From Fuerstiella sp. (GTDB lineage: Bacteria > Planctomycetota > Planctomycetia > Planctomycetales > Planctomycetaceae): DNA of 64,000 nucleotides. This document shows positions 18,055-25,364 of the stretch, piece after piece (position 1 is the first letter of the stretch; each line of letters opens with the position of its first letter). The translations under genes were made by a program, and so were the position numbers. Location of the stretch: the NCBI GenBank assembly GCA_022447185.1, contig JAKVAY010000001.1:76996-140995 (forward strand), written 5' to 3'. The notes under the pieces are model-generated. The model was not told where the DNA came from. It made no database searches and saw only the letters and a program-made list of their open reading frames with translations.

Positions 18055-18241
18055 ATGCCTCGGTCTCACACGAAAGAGACGACACAGTGCGTTCATTTAT
18101 TCTGAATGGCCGGCTGTCGATTCGGAGGAATGCGATTCTGGGAGACAATTGGAAGATCGCACGTAATCAGGCCGTCGCGTGTTTCGTGCAGATTCATTAG
18201 AATGCGCCATCTGTGGACGTCTCTCAGTTCAGTATTCAGGA

Positions 18242-18257
18242 TGATTCTTAGGAATCA
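18242..18257. promoter_or_regulatory. Palindrome over the ribosome site of the arsenite methyltransferase gene
   Basis: TGATTC-TTAG-GAATCA is a 6+6 inverted repeat ending nine bases before the ATG at 18266. It includes the AGGAA that should serve as ribosome site. It could be an operator (an ArsR-type dimer is one candidate, although no arsR is in the window) or an RNA hairpin that hides the ribosome site. Confidence 0.4.
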
Positions 18258-18265
18258 AAAAACCC

Positions 18266-19426
18266 ATGTCTGCATCGTTAAACGTCGATTCTGCTGTTCG
18301 GGATCGTTACAGCAGCGCAGCACAGGCCGCGGAACCTTCTCTGTGTTGCCCCGTCGACTATGACACTCAGTATCTGAAAGCGATTCCCCAGGAAATTATC
18401 GATCGAGACTACGGCTGTGGTGATCCGTCCAGACACCTGAACCCGGGAGACCACGTCCTGGATCTTGGATCGGGCGGCGGAAAGATCTGCTACATAGCGT
18501 CTCAGGTCGTTGGTGAGGCCGGATACGTTATAGGAGTCGACGTGAATGACGACATGTTGACGCTGGCTCGACGGTATCAGACAGAAATTGCTGAAGGGAT
18601 CGGTTATCAAAACGTCGATTTTCGCAAAGGCCGAATCCAGGACCTGCAATTGAATCTGGAACTCTTTGAACACTGGCTGCGGGATCATCCTGTTAAGACA
18701 GCGTCCGACTGGATGGCGGCCCAAGAAGAAGCCGACCGCATGCGTCGCGAATCACCACTCGTTGCTGCAGATTCTATGGATGCCGTGGTTTCCAACTGCG
18801 TGCTGAATCTGGTGAAGAACGACGACCGCAAACAGCTGTTTGGCGAAGTCTTCCGTGTTCTGCGACGTGGCGGACGAGCAATCATCAGTGATATTGTCAG
18901 TGATGAGGAAGTCCCTCGGTCGCTGCAGGATGATCCGCGATTGTGGAGTGGTTGTATCAGCGGTGCTTTCCGTGAAGATGCGTTCCTTGAAGCATTTGAG
19001 GCAGCTGGATTCTACGGTGCTGAGATTCTTACACGGCAGGATGAAGCGTGGGCGGTGATCGATGGAATCGAATTTCGAAGTCTTACGATTCAGGCGTGGA
19101 AGGGTAAAGAAGGACCGTGTCTCGATCGCCGTCAGGCTGTGATCTACAACGGCCCATGGAAAACCGTAGTCGACGACGATGGCCATCGCCTGCATCGCGG
19201 GAAGAGAATGGCCGTCTGTGACAAAACGTTCAATATCTACACTAGGGCACCGTACGCGTCGCAGATCACACCGATTCAGCCCGCAGAGACGGTTCCCCTG
19301 GATGAGGCATCAAAATTCGACTGCCATCGGGAAGTACTGCGTCGTCCACAGGAAACTAAAACCAGCAGTCGGCTGCCCGACATCCTGCCAGGCGAAGATT
19401 GCTGCGGTGATACTGGATGTTGTTGA
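18266..19426 (+). CDS. arsM: Arsenite S-adenosylmethionine methyltransferase
   Basis: Methylates trivalent arsenic using S-adenosylmethionine, giving volatile or exported methylarsenicals. The SAM site reads VLDLGSGGGK (64-73) and GVDVNDDML (90-98). The cysteines that bind As(III) in ArsM/AS3MT proteins all have counterparts: Cys27-Cys28 near the N terminus, Cys51 in YGCGDP, Cys178 in SNCVLNL and Cys230 in SGCISGAF. A second part (about 280-360) follows the AS3MT C-terminal domain. The tail ends in CCGDTGCC, a cluster of four cysteines often seen at ArsM ends and suited to metalloid or thiol chemistry. The gene stands alone, without arsR, arsC or an efflux pump nearby. A palindrome overlaps its ribosome site. 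Confidence 0.85.
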   Translation: MSASLNVDSAVRDRYSSAAQAAEPSLCCPVDYDTQYLKAIPQEIIDRDYGCGDPSRHLNPGDHVLDLGSGGGKICYIASQVVGEAGYVIGVDVNDDMLTLARRYQTEIAEGIGYQNVDFRKGRIQDLQLNLELFEHWLRDHPVKTASDWMAAQEEADRMRRESPLVAADSMDAVVSNCVLNLVKNDDRKQLFGEVFRVLRRGGRAIISDIVSDEEVPRSLQDDPRLWSGCISGAFREDAFLEAFEAAGFYGAEILTRQDEAWAVIDGIEFRSLTIQAWKGKEGPCLDRRQAVIYNGPWKTVVDDDGHRLHRGKRMAVCDKTFNIYTRAPYASQITPIQPAETVPLDEASKFDCHREVLRRPQETKTSSRLPDILPGEDCCGDTGCC

Positions 19427-19552
19427 GTGTCATATTTAAGTTTCGTGTTTTCAATTTGTTTCAAAAATGGGGATTAGAAATTCGGGTTTTTCCTCACGGC
19501 GCAGTTAACCTTCACGGCTGGTCTCCCGCCCTGTTCCCCTGTTTTTTCGTCT

Positions 19553-20512
19553 ATGGCTGTCTCGCTCACTGAATATGCGAAATTCCTGGATGAACGTGAT
19601 CTGATGTGGCCTCGTGTGCCGCCGCCGGTCGCGGTTCAAGCGACGCCGTTCATCAAGCCTCTGGAGGGTATTCGGATTGTTCTGTGGGATGTTTATGGAA
19701 CGTTACTGCGAACAACGGGTGGTGCCTTTTGCCTGTTACCGGATCCGCAGACTCCGCTTGAGGTTGCCTTGGAAAAAACGATCTATGAATTCAATATGTG
19801 GAACAGCATGTATCGCAAACCGGGACCTCCCTGGCGGTCGATGATCAACAACTACCAGCGATATCACAAGCGCCTGTCGATGGTGGCTACCAAACGTACT
19901 GGCGACCTGACAGACCCGGACCTGGTCGACATCTGGGAAGCCATCATCACGCGACTGTTCGAGAAAAGTTACAGCTATGACAAAAATTTTTACGGAGATG
20001 TCAGACAGTTCAGCGAAAAAGTGGCCTATTTCTTTCACTCGAACCTTCAGGGCGTCGAAGCACGGCCTGCTGCGGTTCAGGCTATGCAGGACCTGCATGC
20101 GATCGACGTCCGGCAGGGTGTGCTGGCAGATGGACAGATGTTCTCCTTGACCCAGTTGCTACGTGCGCTGACCCGGCAAGGCACACTCCCGCCCCTTGCT
20201 GCTATGTTTCATCCGGACGGCGTACTGTTTTCATATGAACTGGGGATCCGTAAGCCGTCGCGGTCTTTATTCGAACTGACCGTGGAGCGACTCAAAGCTG
20301 CCGGATTTCTTCCGGAACAGATTCTGCACATCAGTTGTCGAATGGGGACCGATTTGAGTCCCGCAAAAGCGATGGGAATGCGAACGGCGTTGCTGGCCGC
20401 CGAGAAGACGGGACTTCAGGTATCGCCGAAACTGCTGAGGGATTCGGCAACTCGTCCGGACCGCCTTCTCACTGATTTGAGTCAGGTCGCAACAGTGTTC
20501 GGAATTATTTAG
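19553..20512 (+). CDS. HAD-superfamily hydrolase, unknown substrate
   Basis: A 319-residue protein with a haloacid-dehalogenase core. Motif I is LWDVYGTLL (44-52): nucleophile Asp46 with Tyr48 in the second position, as in dehalogenase-like and some phosphatase members. Motif III lysine is Lys234 in GIRKPSRSLF. Motif IV is weak: ISCRMGTDLSPAKAMGM keeps one acidic residue (Asp267) where most members have a GD...D pair. An insert of about 110 residues between motif I and the rest, with FNMWNSMYRKPGPPW, is probably the cap and resembles no family I can name. It precedes a convergent phosphoglycerate mutase gene. A phosphatase role is likely, but the altered metal site leaves activity open. Confidence 0.7.
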   Translation: MAVSLTEYAKFLDERDLMWPRVPPPVAVQATPFIKPLEGIRIVLWDVYGTLLRTTGGAFCLLPDPQTPLEVALEKTIYEFNMWNSMYRKPGPPWRSMINNYQRYHKRLSMVATKRTGDLTDPDLVDIWEAIITRLFEKSYSYDKNFYGDVRQFSEKVAYFFHSNLQGVEARPAAVQAMQDLHAIDVRQGVLADGQMFSLTQLLRALTRQGTLPPLAAMFHPDGVLFSYELGIRKPSRSLFELTVERLKAAGFLPEQILHISCRMGTDLSPAKAMGMRTALLAAEKTGLQVSPKLLRDSATRPDRLLTDLSQVATVFGII

Positions 20513-20626
20513 TGCCTTGTCAGCGACGCGTCAAAAGCACGGCAGTGGTTTGGGACGCGTTGTTTGCCGGACTTGTTGAGCTGCCCGTCGGACGTTCTGG
20601 AACCACCGGAGTGACCGCTCAAATCA

Positions 20627-20652
20627 CGACGGACAGGATATCGTGTCCGTCG
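20627..20652. terminator. 9-bp hairpin between convergent genes
   Basis: CGACGGACA (20627-20635) and TGTCCGTCG (20644-20652) form a perfect stem with an 8-base loop containing GATATC. It lies in the 158-base gap between the convergent HAD and phosphoglycerate mutase genes, so a bidirectional terminator is the natural reading. No T tract follows on either strand. Confidence 0.4.
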
Positions 20653-20670
20653 AACCGCGACCAGGACCTG

Positions 20671-21885
20671 TCATGCCTGTGGCTGAAACCAGCCCATCAG
20701 CTCGTGTCCTGCCGGAAACGACAGTTCCGACGCTGCTGCTGTGATTTCGTCGTACACAGTGGACGAGTCTGGTTCGATTCCGCTTCCGCACGCTGCAAAT
20801 GGACAGTATCCGTGGCTGTGGGTTTTCGTTCTTAAATATGTCGGATGGTCGGGGCAGATCAACAGACGGTATTGACGTTGTTGTTTCAGCCATGCATGAA
20901 CCGGGCCGACGATATGTTCATCAATCTGCTGCACCGCCTGCAGTTTTGCATCCGTATCGCCTTCATGAGAAGCTTCGTCGGTGGCTTCAACATGGACCAC
21001 CAGAAAATCGAGGTCGTCGCGCCCCAGGGCTTTGATTGCGGCCAGCCCTTTGGCTTTGTAGTCGGTATCCAGATACCCAGTGGCACCATCGACTTCGATG
21101 ACGTCCCAGTCGATGAGCCGTCCCATACCTCGGAGCAAATCGACCGCAGTGATGACGCCACCTCGCGCCCCGTAACGTTCCCGGAAGGGTTCCAGTTCCG
21201 GACGACTTCCCTGTCCCCACAGCCATGTTTGAGTGGTCGGCAGTTCACCGGCATCAATGCGTCGGGCGTTGGCATCAGATTTTGCAAACAGTCGCCTGCT
21301 GTCTTCCATCAGCGACAGCAGGTCTTCGCTGCCAGGCCCGGATGGCAGGTGGTCATCAATGTGCAGATCGGTGATATCGTGTGGTGGAGTGGTTTGTGTC
21401 TGTTCGTCGAACGGAGCGGCCCCACCCCGTGCCCGATAAATGAGCAAATTTCGATAGCTGACACCAGCATGGTATTTCCAGTGTTCGCTGCCACAAGTAT
21501 CACGCTGCAGGGATTCGATCAGCTGTTCAGCAGCCGCACTGGGAAACTGTCCGGCTGTGAAGCTTTGCATTCGCCCGTTACCAATCGTCACCAGATTACA
21601 GCGAATGGCCCAGTCGCCAGGTTCCAGTTCAATGCCCTGTGCAGCTGCTTCGATCGGAGCACGCCCGGTGTGGAATTTGAGCGTGTCATATCCGAACAGC
21701 GACATCGTACCAACATCACTTCCGGAGGGCATGCTGGCGGGAACATTGTCCGTTCGTCCCACGACGCCAAGCCTTGCGACCTCATCCATGTGGGGCAGTA
21801 CTGCCGATTGAAGTGGTGTTTGATTGCCCAGGGATGGTTGTGGTTCGTCAGCGACACCATCAGGAATAACGAGGACAGTTTTCAT
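20671..21885 (-). CDS. apgM: 2,3-bisphosphoglycerate-independent phosphoglycerate mutase, archaeal type
   Basis: Glycolytic/gluconeogenic enzyme interconverting 3- and 2-phosphoglycerate; member of the alkaline-phosphatase superfamily, archaeal (aPGAM) branch. From the ATG at 21885 the product has about 404 residues. The metal/nucleophile motifs are VIPDGVADEP (6-15), PSGSDVGTMSLFGYD (53-67, Ser56 being the likely nucleophile), VEATDEASHEGD and CPDHPT, with a further histidine pair in KTHSHGYCPF. Length and order fit apgM rather than the 510-residue bacterial GpmI. A longer frame to 21981 exists but its extra 32 residues are not conserved-looking. It follows murF on the same strand with a 240-base gap. 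Confidence 0.88.
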   Translation of the reverse strand: MKTVLVIPDGVADEPQPSLGNQTPLQSAVLPHMDEVARLGVVGRTDNVPASMPSGSDVGTMSLFGYDTLKFHTGRAPIEAAAQGIELEPGDWAIRCNLVTIGNGRMQSFTAGQFPSAAAEQLIESLQRDTCGSEHWKYHAGVSYRNLLIYRARGGAAPFDEQTQTTPPHDITDLHIDDHLPSGPGSEDLLSLMEDSRRLFAKSDANARRIDAGELPTTQTWLWGQGSRPELEPFRERYGARGGVITAVDLLRGMGRLIDWDVIEVDGATGYLDTDYKAKGLAAIKALGRDDLDFLVVHVEATDEASHEGDTDAKLQAVQQIDEHIVGPVHAWLKQQRQYRLLICPDHPTYLRTKTHSHGYCPFAACGSGIEPDSSTVYDEITAAASELSFPAGHELMGWFQPQA

Positions 21886-22111
21886 GACGAGTCCGGGAAC
21901 AGTGGTTATGAGAGACCGTTGATGGTCGATGAGATGATGGTGAGGTTCGTTGTACAGTATGGAGTCGAACCGTGACGGCACAGAACGAACAGGCCATCGC
22001 TGTCCGTCCTGGCGTTAAGCACGGTTGACTTCAACACAACGTACCGATTCCTGACAGATTGTGGCAAGCGATGTACATCTGGACGGGGGCACGCGGACGT
22101 TGCCCTGTCCC

Positions 22112-22138
22112 GGCGCCGCAGGCCGACTACGCGGCGCC
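22112..22138 (-). terminator. GC-rich hairpin over the murF stop codon
   Basis: GGCGCCG (22112-22118) pairs perfectly with CGGCGCC (22132-22138), and the murF stop lies in the loop. It could define the 3' end of the murE-murF mRNA, but no T tract follows on the minus strand. Confidence 0.3.
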
Positions 22139-23515
22139 ACGCAGTGAATTAGGCGGCAATCGTCGAAGTCCTTCTACAATGCGTTCCATCGCCATACCTC
22201 GTGAACCTTTCACCAGAAGCACATCACCGTGATCAATCAGGCAGTCCAGAATACTCAGCAGTACTGCTTCGCTGTCAAACACTGATATGCGACTCAGGGC
22301 GCCCCCGGCAGACAGAAAGCCGTCGGCCACATCACTCGCATGCTTTCCGTAGGCAACAGCATGATTGATCTGTGTCTGTGACAGCACAACGCCAATTGCG
22401 AAGTGAAGTTCCGCCGTCTGTTCACCCAGGTCCAGCATGTCACCAAGCACAAACGTTTTGCGACCTTGCGTTGTCCATTGATCCAGCAACAGAATTGCCG
22501 CCCGGACGCTTGCCGGATTTGCGTTGTAGGTGTCATCGATGACGTCGATACCATCGATTTTTTGCAGCACGGTGCGGCCTGAAGCCGGTTCAAAATCGTC
22601 GAGGCCAGCCTGGATGTCGCGGGCTGACAGTCCCAGTTCCTGGGCGACAGCAATACTTGCTGCAAGACTGCTGCTCTGATGTTGTCCACAGATCTGAGCG
22701 CAAAACTCATGGCCACCCATCTGTATCACCAGTTTTGTATTAGAGACATCGACGATTTTGTATCGCTGGTCAGCGTCAGATGACTGACCAAACGTAATGA
22801 CCCGACAGATGGCTGAATCACGCATCGCCAGTACGTGACGGTCGTCAGCGTTGAGCAATGCCGTACCGTCTGTGTTCATCGATTCGATCAGTTCCTGTTT
22901 GGTGCGTGCAATTGTGCTGACCGAGTCGAAACTGCTGAGATGAGATGGTGCAATGTGGGTGACAACGGCGAATTCCGGCATCGCAATCCGGCACAGTTCG
23001 GTAATGTCACCGGGATTGCGTGCTCCCATTTCGATTACTGCGAATTCCGTGTCGTCCTCTATTTGCAGAATGCTGAGCGGAACTCCCAGTTCATTGTTAT
23101 AGTTGGCCGGACTCTGAACTCCGCGGTATACGGTTGACAGTACGAATGTGAGCAGTCGCCGGGTTGTCGTCTTACCGACGCTGCCAGTGATGCCGATCGT
23201 CAGAGCATCCGACTGCCGACGATTGAATTGCGCCAGCTGTTGCAAAGCACGAAGCGGGTTTGCTGCGACGATCATCGATCCGTCATATTCGCCGACGGCC
23301 TCTTTACCAGCAACAACGATTGCTCCCTGTGTCCGGGCTGCATCGGCAAAGCGAATGCCGTGGGTTTGTGATCCCGGGAGTGCGAAGAACAGGCTGCGTG
23401 GTCCTGCCTGACGGCTATCGATTACGGCGCGGTCGAACGTCGTGTCTGATGGCAGGTTACCGAAGTAGCGGGCCCCAGTAATTTCACAGAATTGCTGAAT
23501 CGTTTGGGCAAACAT
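22127..23515 (-). CDS. murF: UDP-N-acetylmuramoyl-tripeptide--D-alanyl-D-alanine ligase
   Basis: Adds D-Ala-D-Ala to UDP-MurNAc-tripeptide, the last cytoplasmic step of the peptidoglycan nucleotide precursor. The 462 residues show the three Mur-ligase parts: the N-terminal uridine-binding domain with IDSRQAGPRSLFFALPG, the ATPase core with ITGSVGKTTTRRLL and NYNNELGVPLSIL, then AVIEMGARNPGDI (the MurF EMGAR signature) and VTHIAPSHLSSF, and the C-terminal domain with DDTYNANPASVRAAI. The gene follows murE by 13 bases on the same strand. No other division/cell-wall cluster genes (mraY, murD, ftsW, murG, murC) adjoin, so the cluster is split. Together with MurE it argues that this planctomycete makes peptidoglycan. 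Confidence 0.95.
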   Translation of the reverse strand: MFAQTIQQFCEITGARYFGNLPSDTTFDRAVIDSRQAGPRSLFFALPGSQTHGIRFADAARTQGAIVVAGKEAVGEYDGSMIVAANPLRALQQLAQFNRRQSDALTIGITGSVGKTTTRRLLTFVLSTVYRGVQSPANYNNELGVPLSILQIEDDTEFAVIEMGARNPGDITELCRIAMPEFAVVTHIAPSHLSSFDSVSTIARTKQELIESMNTDGTALLNADDRHVLAMRDSAICRVITFGQSSDADQRYKIVDVSNTKLVIQMGGHEFCAQICGQHQSSSLAASIAVAQELGLSARDIQAGLDDFEPASGRTVLQKIDGIDVIDDTYNANPASVRAAILLLDQWTTQGRKTFVLGDMLDLGEQTAELHFAIGVVLSQTQINHAVAYGKHASDVADGFLSAGGALSRISVFDSEAVLLSILDCLIDHGDVLLVKGSRGMAMERIVEGLRRLPPNSLRGAA

Positions 23516-23528
23516 TGAGATTCAGGAC

Positions 23529-25070
23529 TCACGCGGGATAGGTAAGCAGCCCTGGTGACATTAGTCCACCGTGCTGTTCGGTGTTGACATCCTGTGCCGG
23601 ACCAGCGAGCTCTCTCAGGATCTGGCGGGCGACCTGGCAGTCGTCAAAGGAAATGGAACGGGTGCCAATTACCTGCGATTTTTCATGACCCTTCCCGGAC
23701 AGGACTACGGCATCACCCGGTTGGGCAACGTAAAGAGCACGGCGAATGGCCGCTTTTCTGTCGGTGTCAACTTCGACGTGTCGTTGGGTTGAGAACCCCT
23801 CCAGAATGTCGCTGATGATCTGTGCAGGTGACTCAAGGCGAGGGTTATCCGATGTCAGGAACACCCGGTCGGCTGCTGCCACCGCTTTCGCCATCGCCGG
23901 TCGCTTGACCTGATCACGGTCTCCGCCGGCGCCAAATACGCAAATCAGATTACCGTGTGTGAATTCCCGGACCGTCGTGAGGCAGTTTCGCAGTGCGTCC
24001 GGCGTGTGAGCATAGTCGACAAACACCTGAAACGGTTGCCCTTCATCGATTCGCTCAAGGCGTCCTGGTACCTCCCGTGTTGCTTCAAGACCTGAGGCGA
24101 TCGCGGTCCGACCGATTCCCAGTTGTTCCGCAAGTCCGGCAGCTACCATGCAGTTGGCTGCATTGTGGTTGCCAATCATTCGCACTCGCACACTAATGTC
24201 GCCCTGAGCCAGTGCCAGGTGCAGCCGCTGCGAACGGTGTGTCCGAGACTGTACGGTGTATCGCAGCTCCGATGCGGGTTGCCGGCCGAAAGTGATAACT
24301 GGACACGTGAGGCGTGTGTCATTGAGCAATTGCCTGATGTTTACGTCGTCGCCGTTCACCAGGAGTGGAGCATCGCAGTGCAGGAGTCCGGCGATGCGGG
24401 CTTTAGCCGCACGGTAGGCCTCCGGAGTCCCATGGTAGTCCATATGATCGTCTGTGATATTGGTAATCGCAGCTGCAGCAAGCTGAACGGGACTACAGCG
24501 ATCCTGTTGAAGTGCGTGGCTGCTGACTTCCATCACGCAGTGCCTGACCCCGTGGGTCAGCATGGACGCCATTAGCGGTGCCTGGATTTCAGCGTCCGGT
24601 GTGGTCAAATGAGATGCGAATCGCTGCCGCCCATTACTGTATTCCACCGTGCCAATCATCCCGGTGGGGTAGCCGGCTGCGATAAGGATATTCCGCAGCA
24701 GCCAGGCGGTTGTTGTCTTGCCGTTGGTGCCAGTGATTCCGGCAATATTGAGATGATCCTGGGGGTTGCCATGCATTGCCATACAGAGCAGATTCCATGC
24801 ACGTCGAGTTGACTCCACCACGATCTGTGGCACCTCGAGGTCACCCTGCGGATGTTCCACGACGACAGCGATCGCTCCGGCGGCAATCGCATCACCAATA
24901 AACTGGTGACCGTCTGACTTCGTACCCCGAATCGCCACAAATGCGCAGCCCGGTGGAACCTGACGGCTGTCACAGCTGATTTGTGTTACCTGGACCGGAC
25001 TGTCCGGGAGAAACCTGGCGTTCGGCAGACAGGTCTGAACGTGAATGGAGTGCGGAATCATTCCGACCAT
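23529..25070 (-). CDS. murE: UDP-N-acetylmuramoyl-L-alanyl-D-glutamate--2,6-diaminopimelate ligase
   Basis: Adds the third amino acid of the peptidoglycan stem peptide. It has SCDSRQVPPGCAFVAIRG in the N-terminal domain, GITGTNGKTTTAWLL as the ATP site, TTPDAEIQAPLM and VMEVSSHAL in the core, DDHMDYHGT, VDYAHTPDAL and FGAGGDRDQVKRPAMA. Substrate choice is indicated by SDNPRLES: the DNPR motif marks meso-diaminopimelate enzymes, whereas lysine-adding enzymes differ there. The start is uncertain: ATG at 25070 (chosen), ATG at 25061 with GGATGG upstream, ATG at 25103, or a far start at 25160. The longest version adds a hydrophobic head (ISIYLHIFTIM) that is unlikely for a cytosolic ligase. murF follows after 13 bases. 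Confidence 0.94.
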   Translation of the reverse strand: MVGMIPHSIHVQTCLPNARFLPDSPVQVTQISCDSRQVPPGCAFVAIRGTKSDGHQFIGDAIAAGAIAVVVEHPQGDLEVPQIVVESTRRAWNLLCMAMHGNPQDHLNIAGITGTNGKTTTAWLLRNILIAAGYPTGMIGTVEYSNGRQRFASHLTTPDAEIQAPLMASMLTHGVRHCVMEVSSHALQQDRCSPVQLAAAAITNITDDHMDYHGTPEAYRAAKARIAGLLHCDAPLLVNGDDVNIRQLLNDTRLTCPVITFGRQPASELRYTVQSRTHRSQRLHLALAQGDISVRVRMIGNHNAANCMVAAGLAEQLGIGRTAIASGLEATREVPGRLERIDEGQPFQVFVDYAHTPDALRNCLTTVREFTHGNLICVFGAGGDRDQVKRPAMAKAVAAADRVFLTSDNPRLESPAQIISDILEGFSTQRHVEVDTDRKAAIRRALYVAQPGDAVVLSGKGHEKSQVIGTRSISFDDCQVARQILRELAGPAQDVNTEQHGGLMSPGLLTYPA

Positions 25071-25169
25071 CCGGCATAAGAAGAAGCGACATCGTGTCGC
25101 CATTATTGTGAAGATATGAAGGTATATGGAGATTCTGGCGACCCGTTGAGATGGGGTCAACAGCGAGTC

Positions 25170-25215
25170 GTGACCGCAATCCGGTCACTATGAGTGAATA
25201 TGTAACGGTTATAAT
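25170..25215 (+). promoter_or_regulatory. Candidate regulated promoter of the TolC-like gene
   Basis: A perfect TATAAT lies at 25210-25215. No good -35 box precedes it; instead the -35 zone is covered by the perfect palindrome GTGACCG-CAATC-CGGTCAC (25170-25188). This arrangement fits a promoter that depends on, or is blocked by, a dimeric regulator. The mRNA would start near 25222 and carry a leader of about 140 bases. That leader contains an orphan AGGAGG at 25252-25260 without a start codon in range. Confidence 0.45.
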
Positions 25216-25364
25216 GGTCATCGGTGCACATATTTGATGATGCGCCCTAACAGGAGGATTAAACCGATAACAACGATACGAACGAATCTCGGTATTTTCG
25301 GTGTCTCGGGTGCGTTTTAGCACGATGTCAATACGTTCCTGGCCTGAGCAATCAGTCCTTATGC

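Noticed and set aside
19379-19480. Possible selenocysteine read-through at the arsM stop: CC immediately followed by TGA with open frame for 16 more codons.
   Set aside because: No hairpin of bacterial SECIS size follows the TGA, and the extension has no conserved look. A normal stop is simpler even though the sel operon is present.
20845-21975. Plus-strand frame of 376 codons over the phosphoglycerate mutase gene.
   Set aside because: Shadow of apgM; unnatural composition and no motif.
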